DNA of 64,000 nucleotides from Chondrus crispus (GCF_000350225.1 NW_005179093.1:39800-103799), one strand, 5' to 3'. Shown: positions 20,164 to 30,352, numbered from the stretch's first letter. Translations and numbers: made by a program. Notes: generated from the letters alone by a model not told the origin.

Positions 20164-20944
20164 GCGATCTTAAGGGGTATGAGGCAAAGTATGAGCCGTT
20201 TCGACAAGTGCAGCACATTGACAGGCAAGACCACGAGATTCAGATGGCAGATGGGGACGGCGTCGGCGAGTTGTACGTCAAGTTTCACGGACCCAAGCAA
20301 AGTAGGTTGTCCCTCGCTCCTCTGCTTTTGTAGTACTAGCCGTGCTTTTGTTTGCGTGGGGAACCGTACTAACGCCTGTTTTTCATCTTTGGTAATGACG
20401 CACAGCTCCGTACGAGGGCCCGTCCGGCGTCGGCAAAGGCATTCTAATCGAGAGGCTGCGTCAAGAATTCCCCACCCTATTCGGTTTCTCCGTCTCGCAC
20501 ACGTCTCGTGCCGCGCGCCCCGGGGAAGAGAACGGCAAGCACTACCACTTCACGACAGCCGAACAGATCGAGTCCGACGTAGCGAAAGGCAAGTTCATCG
20601 AGCACGCCGAGGTGCACAGGCGCCACTACGGAACGTCCGTCGCGGCCGTGGAGACCGTGAGAGAGCAAGGCAAGATCTGCATACTCGATATCGACGTGCA
20701 AGGGTGCCGCGCAGTGAGAGCGAAGGAGCTTGTGGCAAAGTACGTTTTCATTGCGCCGCCAAGCGTAGAGGAGCTCGAGAAGAGGCTCAGGGAGAGGGGC
20801 ACAGAGGAGGAGGCGGCCATCGTCACGAGGTTGGGAAATGCGATGAGGGAGATCCAAGCCATGGCTTGGATGAGGAGGGATTATTCGATGCTGTTATCGT
20901 TAACGATCAGTTTGACAAAGCGTACGCAGAGCTTAAGGAGCTAA
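20164..20944 (+). CDS. Chimeric gene: E2 (UBE2H-like) exon fused to guanylate kinase
   Basis: Exon 1 (about 20164-20301) encodes an E2 N-terminal piece (DHEIQMADGDGVGELYVKFH, then GPKQ). A GT...AG intron of 104 nt (20302-20405) joins it to TPYEG, the normal E2 continuation. The E2 stops there. The same reading frame continues as guanylate kinase from its P-loop: GPSGVGKGIL, SVSHTSRAARPGEENGKHYH, FIEHAEVH, GTSVAAV, ICILDIDVQG, FIAPPSVEELEKRLRERGTE. The kinase lacks the strand before the P-loop. Its C-terminus is frameshifted after REIQA by a 20-bp palindrome (20852-20871) and ends early at 20944. No start codon for the E2 part was identified; upstream sequence may be another exon. Function of the chimera is doubtful. 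Confidence 0.65.
20852..20871. repeat. 20-bp perfect palindrome, one-sided foldback scar
   Basis: A perfect palindrome centred at 20861/20862 in unit 1. Unit 2 has ATCCAAGCCAAGGACGAG at the same place and no palindrome. Inverted copying of ATCCAAGCC changes the length and shifts the guanylate kinase frame. Confidence 0.9.
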
Positions 20945-21037
20945 TCAAAGGCGATGTGGAAGAAGCGATTAAGGCGCAGGCGTGAGAACGGAGCAGACGT
21001 AGAATTGGAGTAAGGCGTATCTATAGCTTGGTGGGGT

Positions 21038-21241
21038 GAGAAGAGGCTCAGGGGGAGGGGCACAGAGGAGGAGGCGGCCATCGTCACGAGGTTGGGGAAT
21101 GCCATGAGGGAGATCCAAGCCAAGGACGAGAAGGGATTATTGGATGCTGTTATCGTTAACGATCAGTTTGAGAAAGCGTACGCAGAGCTTAAGGAGCTAA
21201 TCAAAGGCGATGTGGAAGAAGCGATGAAGGCGCAGGCGTGA
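21038..21241 (+). pseudogene. Guanylate kinase C-terminal duplicate (frame intact)
   Basis: The second unit keeps the ordinary kinase C-terminus: REIQAKDEKGLLDAVIVND, then AYAELKELIKGDVEE, and a stop at 21241. It has no start or catalytic domain and cannot work alone. It preserves the ancestral sequence that copy 1 has lost. Confidence 0.8.
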
Positions 21242-21352
21242 GAACGGGGCAGACGTAGAATTGGAGTAAGGCGTATCTATAGCTTGGTAGGGTGTCTCTG
21301 GAAGGGGGAAGTATAATTTTAACTTTTCGAGGTTTCCGCTTTGTGAGGGAAT

Positions 21353-23702
21353 TCATCTTTGTAGATACCATACTGTAGCAGACTTGCGTGCGCTCTTCTG
21401 GACGAGCAACTCGAAGAAGCGTATCGTCCTTTGAATGAAAACTACGTTGAGGACGGAGATGCTATGTTCCGCTTTGATTATTCCCGGGAGTTTTTGAGGT
21501 GGGCTTTGCTTCCACCCGGATGGCATCCAACTTGGCATGTGGGCGTCCGTGTCAAGTCCAATAAGAAACTCGTAGCCTTTATTACGGCTGTCCCAGCGAC
21601 CTGGCGTGTTCAAATGGATTCCACCAGCTAAGGGACTGTAGGCAAGAAGAGGCATTTTTGCGTTCGATGGGGCACATGCTTCAGCCAAATGAGCCTCAAA
21701 GTCTCGATATATTAAACTGTAGTTGTTCTGGACAGAGACCGGTGCCGCCGCACCAAGTCTGCGTGCTACGGCATCGGACTGAGCCACTCCCCACGCTGTT
21801 TCATTGCTCAGCCCGTAGTTACGTACCTTTCCTTCTCTGATCAACTCATCCATAGCGGACACCTGTACCTCAAACGAGACACTCGAACGCTCCTTCGAAA
21901 AGTCATAAGCACCGGCACCGAACATCGGGACATACCGCCTTGTAGCTCGTTTTACCGGGCGTGTAACCGAGTTTCTTCCGCCTCATACAGCCACGCATTT
22001 CGCACACATCTGTGACTCTCGAGGTGTACATCGATCTGGTCCCGCTGATATGAAAAACGCCACGCTGCTTATCGCGATTCCACTTGCTTCCCGTTCCCAC
22101 GGGCAGGCCTATGTCCAAAATTCAGGATACACTTACCACGCAAATAAACTCGTTTCCACTCTCTCACCCTCTTCGAGCTAGCATGCGGTGAACTGGCTTT
22201 CTCGACGACTGACTGCTTGAGTTGGATTATTCTGTGGGGACACGATAGGCCATACCATTATCAGTTTCCGAGAGACTGATTAGGGTGGAGTAGTGCTACA
22301 CAAAATAATACGTGTGCGTCTTGTCGAATCCTGAAAGAATGCAAAGACATGAGAAACTCTAAAACTCACTTCAACTGCTGCCAACTTGTATCGCGTAGTG
22401 CTGTTGCAGTGGCGTTATAGCGGACACTTACTTTCAGTTTGGCAAGGCAGTAAACCAAATTGCTCATCTGTTTCGCATAGTTTCGACATCGCCTGCGATT
22501 GAATCGATAACGAGTAGCACTCGGTGAATTTAGACCTGTAGAAAAGACCATATATGGTGAGAGATCGTTCGCACAAAGGCTTCAGCCCTTTGCTATTCAA
22601 ATTACATACCAGTAATTGTCTTGAAGCGCAACAGTTTTTCTTCCGAGAATGATCTCCCGCGACAATATCACAAGTGCAACTTTCAATGCCATGAACCCTA
22701 GTTAACTTCACGAGATGGATATCCGATCCTGAAAAGACTTTTCTTTGCAAATTCAGACGCACTTCCTAGATCTCCATACACCGTGACCCTGTAAGCGCTC
22801 TGAAGCGAACCCTTGCTGTTTCTTTCCCTTCTCTTTCATGAGAGAAAGCCCTAATTCAGACGATCTGTCATGCTCTCCGACAGAAATCGATAACAACATG
22901 AAACTCTTCCATTCTTAGCACGATTGTCGGCCACAAATAGCAGCAGATCTCAAGCTCTGTGATAGGGTTTCTTTTGCATGTCCGCGTGACTCGTCAGGCG
23001 GGTGGACCATGATCATACATTCCGTTCCAGTCAGAAGTATAGTTTCTGATCTTGCTTCTTTTTCGTACCTGCAGGCCAGTGAATCTGCAGCAAATCGATG
23101 TAATTTGTTCCTAATCTGGACAGGATGCCATCTACAGTCTCCCTGATGTTGGTTCTATCCACTCTCCGATCCTCACCTCGTATCCAAGAAAACACACGAC
23201 CGGGTGCCGCGCCTCCTGCAACCTTCGAGCAGAGTACGAGTTTTTCCCTGAATGGCGCACCACCTCGTTCCTTTATCCATGAGTTAATATATTTTTCCGT
23301 TCGACCGAAAGAGTCTTTTGTTGGCGGAACCGGGTACATCTCGGCGCAGTCGATTCCAATCACACCTCTCTCGAAGGCATGGTGAAGCTGATCGTGAGCG
23401 TCGCTTTCTGAATTTTGATGGCCCCAGGTCATCGTACCTAGACATACTTCAGTAAGAATGAGGTCGGAGTTTCCAACGCAGCGTTTTCCAGGTCTACGCT
23501 GCCGTCTGATTTGCTGGTGTTTACGCCCTCGACAGCTATCATTCGCGTACTGTTTCAGGAGCGAGGAGAAGCGACATCGGCTCTCTTTCTGAAAAGCGGA
23601 GACGATGACACATAATTTTGGCGGATGGTCGGAAAAGAATGCGAAGTGACAAATGGCGCGGCCTTTGTCATTTTGTAGAAGGGCTCTGAAACGTTGCTCC
23701 AA
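21353..23702 (-). pseudogene. Aldo/keto reductase (Tas-like) relic, two segments
   Basis: Segment 1 (about 23702-23069) carries the start of the AKR barrel: GNSDLILTEVCLGTMTWGHQ, FERGVIGIDCAEMYPVPP, LVLCSKVAGG, LGTNYIDLLQIHWP. Segment 2 (about 21945-21353) continues with RRYVPMFGAGAYDFS, GKVRNYGLSNETAWGV, VSVQNNYSLIYRDFE and [13 protein letters not shown]...AG solution (minus strand, 23068-21946, 1123 nt) joins them in frame. After LAYSPLAGG the sequence departs from the family and the last third of the barrel (second cofactor-binding part) is missing. Segment 1 also has an unusual N-terminal extension before GNSDL. Probably a broken NADPH-dependent oxidoreductase gene. Confidence 0.65.
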
Positions 23703-23752
23703 AGTTCGTCAGTGAAGCTTTTAAGTTCGCAACAGCTCTGTGTCGCTGAAAT

Positions 23753-24340
23753 TCAAAAGGCTGATAGGTGTCTCTTGTCCTGCTCAAGTAAGACATCGAA
23801 CAAGAAGGCAACTATGACACAGTCCCCAGGGTACCGTATATCGGTGGGACGCTTGCGATCGGCCTTGAGTTCTGCGCGTTCGAACTCGAGACGGGCCTTG
23901 GCGGCCATTAGCCTGAGGCGCTCGGCCTCTACGCGTGCCTTTCGCGCACGCTCCTTGCGCTGCTCGGGGGATTCAGACGACTCGGAGGATTCGGGGATGT
24001 GAGGGAGCTGGGATGGGAGGGGGGTCTGCTCCTCCTTTGCGACGCAGATGGGGGGGCGCCGCACGACGGCGCGATGCGGGCGCCGGAGTCATCGTTTTTG
24101 ATCTGCTCATCGTTTGCGTACAGATGCTGGCGGAGAAAAGTTTGCCTGGAGACAAAAGTTGTAGTACAGCTCTGTGCCTTCGCTTTTTGTGTGGACAAAA
24201 GTATTGCGTTCACCGTAGATTGCTCCGGCGCCGCTATGTGGAAGGCGAGATAGGAAAAAAAATCCTAGTCAATCAAAATTGATGGGCTTGCGCATCACGC
24301 AAATTTAGTACCGCTGGAGGGTACTTGTAGTTGAGCCCGT
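23753..24340. other. Spacer with a weak basic/acidic ORF on the minus strand
   Basis: A minus-strand frame (24064-23753, 103 aa) has a charged helical stretch (EQRKERARKARVEAERLR), perhaps a piece of a coiled-coil protein. No family recognised. The rest up to the minisatellite shows nothing. Confidence 0.3.
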
Positions 24341-24830
24341 GCCGCACACTCCTCCCGGCTCCCCGCCCCTGCCGACCTTCCACCTTCCCAACTAAAACAT
24401 CACCCATTCGCACCCTTCCCTACGACGACTACTCCGGCTCCCCGCCCGTGCCGACCTTCCACCTTCCACCTTCCCAACTCAAACATCACACATTCTCACC
24501 CTTCCCTACGACGACTACTCCGGCTCCCCGCCCGTGCCGACCTTCCACCTTCCACCTTCCCAACTCAAACATCACACTGTGTGCACACTCCTGCCGGCTC
24601 CCCGCCCGTGCCGACCTTCCACCTTCCCAACTCAAACATCACACATTCTCAGCCTTCCCCACGACGACTCCTCCCGGCTCCCCGCCCGTGCCGACCTTCC
24701 ACCTTCCACCCCCCCGTGCTGACCTTCCACCTTCCACCGCCCTGTGCCGACCTTCAACCTTCCACCTTCCTAACTCAAACATCACACATTCTCAGCCTTC
24801 CCTACGACGACTGATCCTGACCCAAACGCA
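24341..24830. repeat. Minisatellite, 5 imperfect units of about 75-95 bp
   Basis: Blocks beginning CGGCTCCCCGCCC followed by TGCCGACCTTCCACC recur at about 24356, 24430, 24523, 24596 and 24678. Each is followed by a CAACTCAAACATCACAC element and usually CCTTCCCTACGACGACT. Internal TTCCACC copy number varies. It sits immediately upstream of the next ORF and is strongly C/T-biased on +. Confidence 0.85.
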
Positions 24831-24908
24831 TCACTCCCACCCCAGTTGCAACTCCATTTCCGACCCCTCATCCCCCCCCCGTTTATTGGAAACTTGGAAA
24901 CACCTGCC

Positions 24909-26915
24909 ATGTCTGCGCCTTCTGCAGTACCTTTCGTAGTTGACCTCACAACTGGACAGCCGTCCTCACCAGCACCCCAGTCACCGCAGTCGCCAACGGA
25001 CCACACACTACCACGCACCCCACTTCCTGACGCCGAACACTCACAACCCACCGGCGGCGTTGTAACACCACGGTGCACAGCACCGCTTGTTGACTTTTGT
25101 CTCCATGGGGGCCTCGTTGTGTCAAGAGGTAATACGGTACAGGATAAAAACCCTGTGCTTCCTACATTTGATTCGACATGGGCAGGCCTGCCTTGTGTAC
25201 AGTCACGGGCAGACCGAGCATTGTGCACGAATGTGAGGGATGGCCCCGAGCCCATGAGGTTGGATATTGGAAGGATGAGGGGCCGGCACAACTGGCACTC
25301 GGTTCCCGTTCAGGATTTAAGTTTTCGGAAGTATGTGCTGCAGCACACAGTGCACCAGAAAGGAGATGTGAAGCGGTTCCGTCAGCTCGCGATGCAGGAT
25401 AATGCATCGGCCATGGAAGGGTGGAGTCAGTTTGCTGCCAATAGCAACTATTGGGAGGTGCCCAGTACATTGACGTGCGGCCGCACTTTCGCCAGAGATG
25501 TACTCGATTGTTATTATCTTGACGAAATGGACTACGTGTTGCAGTCCCGTCATACCCTACGTCGCCACAAGTTCCCTCTTTTCGCTGATCCATTGATGGG
25601 GCGTTGGTGGAATGCTTTCAAGCACAGAGCAAACTTCTCATACGAGCGCTATACGAGGAATCGCTATGGACTGCTTATACCTTTCGACTGTTACGAGACC
25701 ATGTACTTTGACAATGCTTCGTATAAAGAGGTGTTTCCCCAATGCCCACAGTGGCTGCAAGCTCTGAAGTTCCCTGAGGGAGTTCCGCTACCACTGCCGC
25801 CGGTCATCTACTACTACCATGAAGAAATGGTCGTAAGGGAGGGAGGCGTGATGTCAGAAAGATGTGGCAGGCTTTGGCAAATGTTTCGCATGGAGATATG
25901 CACCATGTTTTGTGCGTTTTGGTTCAACGAGGCAACAAGGGGCGGCCGCCTATTCTTGGTGGACAAGGGTACCATTACAGTGCTGAAGGACGTATGCAAG
26001 GATGTGAAGTGGGTGAATGGGAGCCAGATGCTCTTTCCTCTCATGGAGTTTGTGCATAAGCTGCCACGACATCTGGAATGCTATATGGTGAGCACAAATC
26101 CGCATCTATCCAACTGCGTGTACTTCCACGCGTTGCATGGAACGGGAGAGGCGGATATGAGGAAGGCAGGAGGAGAAGTGCGATACCTTTCTTTCAAATC
26201 GAGAAGGATTCGGTTGGCTGCGCGTCAGCAGCGGCGCATGGAGGAGAGGCGGTCCTCGCCTATGACCCTAAGTCTTCATCCACAGGATTTGTCGTTAGTG
26301 GAAGGCCTTCCCGCGCTCGTCATTGCCAAGCAGTGGGACCTCCACGGTAGTCTGACTGTTAGAGGGCTGGTATCATTGCTGTATGATACAGCAAGCAAAA
26401 CGACCAGAACTGTTGATCAGATCTCTCAAGAAGTGGGCAGGCTGCAGCAGGAGAATGAATCGCTGCGCAGCTTCATTAATGGAACGGCAACTGGGCATCC
26501 GTCGGCTGTCCGCGCCAAACATTTACACCATAGGCCGAGTATAACCCCGTTCCATGGCCCGTTCAATGTACCTCATGTACAGCCACCCCAGAGGACGGAC
26601 AGCGGATATGATGGATACAATGATGACAGGAGAGGAGAACAAAGGGGCGGCCGCCATCATTATGTTCGAGATGAAGCGGACTGGCGAGATGGGAACGAGT
26701 GGGTTGGTAGGGGACGGGATAGTCGTGAACGATATCAACGTCAAGGCATTGGCTATGGCACAGGGCAGAGAATAGAAGCAAACGATGAACTTCTATACGG
26801 ATACGGTTACCATGATGTTTCTCCGTTTCGTGGTCGAGCTCGGCAGAGGGAATGGACTGCTCCGGAACCAGAGAGGACCAGATTCAGGCGCTCGAGTATG
26901 GACAATGACTACTAG
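24909..26915 (+). CDS. Unknown protein, 668 aa, disordered N-term, globular core, coiled coil
   Basis: Intact frame. The ATG at 24909 (MSAPSAVPFV) is preferred over 24846 because the upstream codons are an extension of the minisatellite-like C-rich DNA. The first 60 residues or so are Pro/Thr/Ser-rich. A globular region follows (KYVLQHTVHQKGDVKRFRQL; DPLMGRWWNAFKHRANFSYE; MFCAFWFNEATRGGRLFLVD). A coiled coil (VDQISQEVGRLQQENESLR) and an Arg/Gly/Tyr-rich tail follow (RGRARQREW). No known domain recognised. Architecture, and perhaps a Pro/Trp-rich stretch, recalls the antisense ORF at 10449-12929. It may belong to a mobile element. Confidence 0.65.
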   Translation: MSAPSAVPFVVDLTTGQPSSPAPQSPQSPTDHTLPRTPLPDAEHSQPTGGVVTPRCTAPLVDFCLHGGLVVSRGNTVQDKNPVLPTFDSTWAGLPCVQSRADRALCTNVRDGPEPMRLDIGRMRGRHNWHSVPVQDLSFRKYVLQHTVHQKGDVKRFRQLAMQDNASAMEGWSQFAANSNYWEVPSTLTCGRTFARDVLDCYYLDEMDYVLQSRHTLRRHKFPLFADPLMGRWWNAFKHRANFSYERYTRNRYGLLIPFDCYETMYFDNASYKEVFPQCPQWLQALKFPEGVPLPLPPVIYYYHEEMVVREGGVMSERCGRLWQMFRMEICTMFCAFWFNEATRGGRLFLVDKGTITVLKDVCKDVKWVNGSQMLFPLMEFVHKLPRHLECYMVSTNPHLSNCVYFHALHGTGEADMRKAGGEVRYLSFKSRRIRLAARQQRRMEERRSSPMTLSLHPQDLSLVEGLPALVIAKQWDLHGSLTVRGLVSLLYDTASKTTRTVDQISQEVGRLQQENESLRSFINGTATGHPSAVRAKHLHHRPSITPFHGPFNVPHVQPPQRTDSGYDGYNDDRRGEQRGGRHHYVRDEADWRDGNEWVGRGRDSRERYQRQGIGYGTGQRIEANDELLYGYGYHDVSPFRGRARQREWTAPEPERTRFRRSSMDNDY

Positions 26916-26919
26916 TAAA

Positions 26920-26935
26920 CACTTTGGCCAAAGTG
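26920..26935. repeat. 16-bp palindrome after the stop codon
   Basis: CACTTTGGCCAAAGTG, perfect, four bases after the 24909-26915 stop and between two convergent genes. It could mark the 3' end, or be a small foldback scar. Confidence 0.6.
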
Positions 26936-26963
26936 AAGTAAAGATTCATTGACTGTACCTATG

Positions 26964-29549
26964 CTAAATGGCGAACACACCGCCATCCACTGAAGGCTGT
27001 ATCTCTCGCGCTGATGTGTCCCTGGTACGCTGCCCTTCGACACTGTTCACACCTGCTTCAGTACCATCATTGCGAGGACTCGCCCCAACGTTTAGCTTGC
27101 AGTACAAATTATCCTTCATGCGGAGAACTGTCCCCGAAAGGGATCTGATCTGTGATGAACGACCTGGTATGAGCTCGGATAGTCTCAAATTTCCACATTT
27201 GATACTTGTGGTGTCCATGTTGTTGATATCACGGACGCGACCGTTTTCACAGTTCTTCACCAAAAACTGAGACGTCAAGTCTTTGAAGACTAAGGCGATT
27301 CCAAGAATACAGCGGAGTGCATCTTTGTGACCAAGGAGGAATGAGAGTGGACTTCTTTCCGAATCGGAACTTTGCGCAAACTCCGTGCAAAACTTGGCGG
27401 CTGCCTCCACAACGTTGATAGCTTTGTTGATAACTCTCTTTTTCGTTCTGTTTCTCTTTCTTTTAGACGAACCTAAGGCCTCAGTCACTTGTACCTCGTG
27501 AGAAACAACAAGAATCATGTCCTGTCGCTTCCCGTACAGCGCACTCAGAAGGTTGGAATTGTATTCATTAAGGTTGATATCGCCGGAAGAATTCGTCTTT
27601 GTGTTTTTGATGTCTTGAAGGCGGCCGCCCCTTGACTTGGAAGCATCAACTTCTGGGAACCCCCAACGAACCGTAAGCTTTGATTGATCAACTGACACAC
27701 CAGATCCCGACCATGGCACCATCAGGAAACCTAATTGTTCGAGGAATGCTGACTTGCACTTCTTCCTGGACTGGTTCAAGTGCTTGCCCATAAGCTTGTA
27801 TATCTTCCAAGCTCCGTGCCTGGCAACGTCCCGCGTCGTCGGAACCTCCTTTACCACAACTTTCTCTGGCGCTTGCATGTTCCCGGGCCCGGGCGTGTAT
27901 TCACCATCCTCTTCTTCCCCAGAATCACTTTCACTTTCGACATCCTTCAGTCTACGTTTCGAGGCTTCAGACTTACTGTAATCCTGCACCAACCTGGCGT
28001 GCTCGATGTCGGTTTCAAGGATGAATCCTTTCTTCAGCCAGTCTGGTTGGCGCAAACTCACAGCTTTCCCGGTGCAACTGAAATCGACGGGAGTGTCCGT
28101 TTTACAAGCGCGGCCCTCAGGATTTTCAGCAGTTTCACGAACGGCGTCGGCTGCGATAACATTCTGATCTGCTCTGGCCTCCCCTTCCTCGCCGTCATCC
28201 GCAAACATTCCAAAGCTGTTCAGCTGCACATTGTATATGAAGTTGAGGACAACATTCTTCTTGAAGCGACTGTGGCGTCCGCCAATACCCTCTCTGAACT
28301 GCTTTCTTGTCTCCCTTGGATTTTTCCCGCACAGCAAAACCTGTACTGCAGTTGAAAAACGAAACAAGACCCGTTCCTTGGCCAAGGTGTTATCACGAGC
28401 TGTCCGAAGAACTTCGAAGGGTACGATGCTGCATAGAATTCGATGACAAGCATCTCGGTTGACAACAAGGCCATCACAAGGAGTGAGTTTGTCCAGAAGC
28501 TTGTTAAATCGGCTGAGGGGGGTGTCTGTGGATTTGTTAGACGTGTTTGTTCTGGACACAATGGCATGAATATCTGCTAGCTGGGTGCCCACCTCATCAA
28601 ATCTTTTGTCTGTCTTATCCATTCTTTCAACAAGACTGCTTGTCAGCGTATTGAGCCTTGCATTGAGCACGCCCTCGAGTTTTCGGAACATGGACTGTAA
28701 AATGGAATTTGTAGTTGTCACCGCTTCCAATGCATGAGGTCGTTCCGTGCTTTCTATATCGATATCCAGGTCGTCTCCAGGCTGATGTCGGCTGACGCTT
28801 GTCCCAGGAACTTCCGTAATTCCCCCGTCATCGCTATCCGAACAGTATTCCGCCCGGAGATGTTTCTTAAGCTCTCTTACGGCGCGCTCAGCCATAGCTG
28901 TGGAACCCTCTTCCTCAAACAAACTTTCGGCGTCTGATTCCAAGATGCGTGCGCGTCGTTCCATCAGTCTGAATCTATCCTTTTCTTCGCGGTCACGTCT
29001 CTCCATTTCTGCTTCTCTCTCAGCGTCTTCAGCTGCCAAATCCTCATCTTCTTCATCGTCTGAATCCATGATCATTTCTGGCACTTTGCGAACAGGCTGC
29101 TCTTGCAACGCTGTTTTTGTTCTGGGTGAACGTCGGGGTGATGGTTCTAATGTATCCTCTTGCCCCGGACGGGGAATTAGGTTTTTGACTGGTGTGATTT
29201 CTGGGGTAATTGGGTGCACTCGCGCTTGTCTAGGTACCATTTCCTCATTCTGCAAATGAAGCACCCGCCTTGAAGATCTCACAGTCGTGACTGGGCGCTC
29301 ATGGCCCTGCGTTGCGTTGGGTTCCGAAGCAGCCGCTCCCCGAGACTTCCGGGCTAACGCCCGGTTACGGGGGGATCTTCTACGGCTGTTTCGAGGGGTC
29401 AACTGCGAGAGAATAGCCCTTGTTTTGGGCGGAGAAACGTTTGGCCGGCGACGAACCTCCGAACTGTTGCGACGCATCTTCTTAGAGCCTGGTGAGGCAT
29501 TGGCTGCTTCGGGTATAGCACGTTTCTTGGCGGCCCGTGTATTCGACAT
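26964..29549 (-). CDS. Unknown nuclear-type protein, 861 aa
   Basis: Intact frame starting MSNTRAAKKRAIPEA. The N-terminal 120 residues are Arg/Ser/Pro-rich with several basic clusters, likely nuclear or DNA-contacting. A charged coiled coil follows (EDAEREAEMERRDREEKDRF) with acidic DSDDEEDEDL blocks. The middle and C-terminal parts look folded (FNKLLDKLTPCDGLVVNRDA; GHKDALRCILGIALVFKDLT). No catalytic motif recognised. Its 3' end converges on the 668-aa gene with a 48-bp gap. The divergent start faces the ORF pair at 29750-31404, so the four ORFs form a compact block. Confidence 0.6.
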   Translation of the reverse strand: MSNTRAAKKRAIPEAANASPGSKKMRRNSSEVRRRPNVSPPKTRAILSQLTPRNSRRRSPRNRALARKSRGAAASEPNATQGHERPVTTVRSSRRVLHLQNEEMVPRQARVHPITPEITPVKNLIPRPGQEDTLEPSPRRSPRTKTALQEQPVRKVPEMIMDSDDEEDEDLAAEDAEREAEMERRDREEKDRFRLMERRARILESDAESLFEEEGSTAMAERAVRELKKHLRAEYCSDSDDGGITEVPGTSVSRHQPGDDLDIDIESTERPHALEAVTTTNSILQSMFRKLEGVLNARLNTLTSSLVERMDKTDKRFDEVGTQLADIHAIVSRTNTSNKSTDTPLSRFNKLLDKLTPCDGLVVNRDACHRILCSIVPFEVLRTARDNTLAKERVLFRFSTAVQVLLCGKNPRETRKQFREGIGGRHSRFKKNVVLNFIYNVQLNSFGMFADDGEEGEARADQNVIAADAVRETAENPEGRACKTDTPVDFSCTGKAVSLRQPDWLKKGFILETDIEHARLVQDYSKSEASKRRLKDVESESDSGEEEDGEYTPGPGNMQAPEKVVVKEVPTTRDVARHGAWKIYKLMGKHLNQSRKKCKSAFLEQLGFLMVPWSGSGVSVDQSKLTVRWGFPEVDASKSRGGRLQDIKNTKTNSSGDINLNEYNSNLLSALYGKRQDMILVVSHEVQVTEALGSSKRKRNRTKKRVINKAINVVEAAAKFCTEFAQSSDSERSPLSFLLGHKDALRCILGIALVFKDLTSQFLVKNCENGRVRDINNMDTTSIKCGNLRLSELIPGRSSQIRSLSGTVLRMKDNLYCKLNVGASPRNDGTEAGVNSVEGQRTRDTSAREIQPSVDGGVFAI

Positions 29550-29749
29550 TGGGAAAAAGGGGCGGTGTTCCTCAATTTCTGGATACGAAGAACCTGCAGC
29601 TATAACAGCATGTGAAAAAGTTGGCCGGCCGGCCTAAAGGCCACCCATTACAGTATTGGTGAATATCAATGTGAAAACGCCCACAAACGTACTGTGAGTG
29701 GCCACGACTCTTCCATTTTGTTAGAGAATTCCTGTTCGGGGGTGCTTGA

Positions 29750-30352
29750 ATGAGTCGTTGGACAATAAAAATCTCCCCGGAGAATGCTTGGATTGCGGAT
29801 ATCTGGGGTATGTCCAGACCGAATCCGCGCTCGCCACACGACAAGGCTATTTCCCGTCCGAACCATCTCAGAGATCACCTATCGCGTATCTTCGACAAGA
29901 TAAGTGGCGTCCGCCTTGACAGAGGAATGCAACGCCTTCGGGCATGCCGAGAAAGAGAAGCGCTGCCTCTACCGAATGATTTCGTCGAGGTTCTATGGAT
30001 GTTGGAAGACGATGACGACGAAGCAACGTGGTGCAGCGCGCAAGTAACGGATATTGAGGATGCTCCCGCCACGGCCGCGAACGATAAGGTTCAGGTGTTG
30101 GCGACAGCTACTTTGGAATACGAGGAGAAGGCTGCATACGGTGATCATATTCATCAAGTGGAATTCGTTGTTGGCCGTTTATTGAGACGCGTGGAGCTGG
30201 ATGGAGACGAGAATAACAATCCGGTACTGACATGGCGGACGCCAGTTATTCCACAGGCTCATGACGGGATGGATGAAGCGGATAGAGACTGGACTGGAGA
30301 TGATATTGCAAAAACAGTAAGAGGCGGAGAGTTGTTGACCAGTACCGGATGA
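29750..30352 (+). CDS. Unknown ORF, 200 aa, overlaps next ORF by ATGA
   Basis: Begins MSRWTIKISPENAW and ends TSTG at a TGA (30350-30352). It has an acidic central segment (MLEDDDDEATW). The next ORF's ATG (30349) overlaps the stop as ATGA. A -1 frame change near the AAAAAC run at about 30307 would fuse the two (RRRVVDQYRMKELADI). It is therefore one frameshifted gene, a frameshifting or reinitiation pair, or a gene with an unseen splice. No family recognised. Confidence 0.45.
   Translation: MSRWTIKISPENAWIADIWGMSRPNPRSPHDKAISRPNHLRDHLSRIFDKISGVRLDRGMQRLRACREREALPLPNDFVEVLWMLEDDDDEATWCSAQVTDIEDAPATAANDKVQVLATATLEYEEKAAYGDHIHQVEFVVGRLLRRVELDGDENNNPVLTWRTPVIPQAHDGMDEADRDWTGDDIAKTVRGGELLTSTG

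Larger units (their letters stand above)
20777..21293 (+). repeat. Tandem duplication (261-bp unit) of guanylate kinase 3' end
   Basis: GAGAAGAGGCTCAG begins at both 20777 and 21038. Both units run through the stop and 3' flank to the GTATCTATAGCTTGGT block (about 21025 and 21290). They differ at few bases except for the palindromic scar in unit 1. Confidence 0.88.

Noticed and set aside
20179-20985. 268-aa plus-strand ORF over the E2/kinase locus
   Set aside because: It reads the E2 exon in the wrong frame and ignores the intron; only the kinase frame carries conserved motifs.
30307-30340. 26-nt intron joining the 200-aa and 351-aa ORFs
   Set aside because: GTAAGA...CCAG would keep the frame, but 26 nt is too short for normal splicing; frameshift or reinitiation is more likely.
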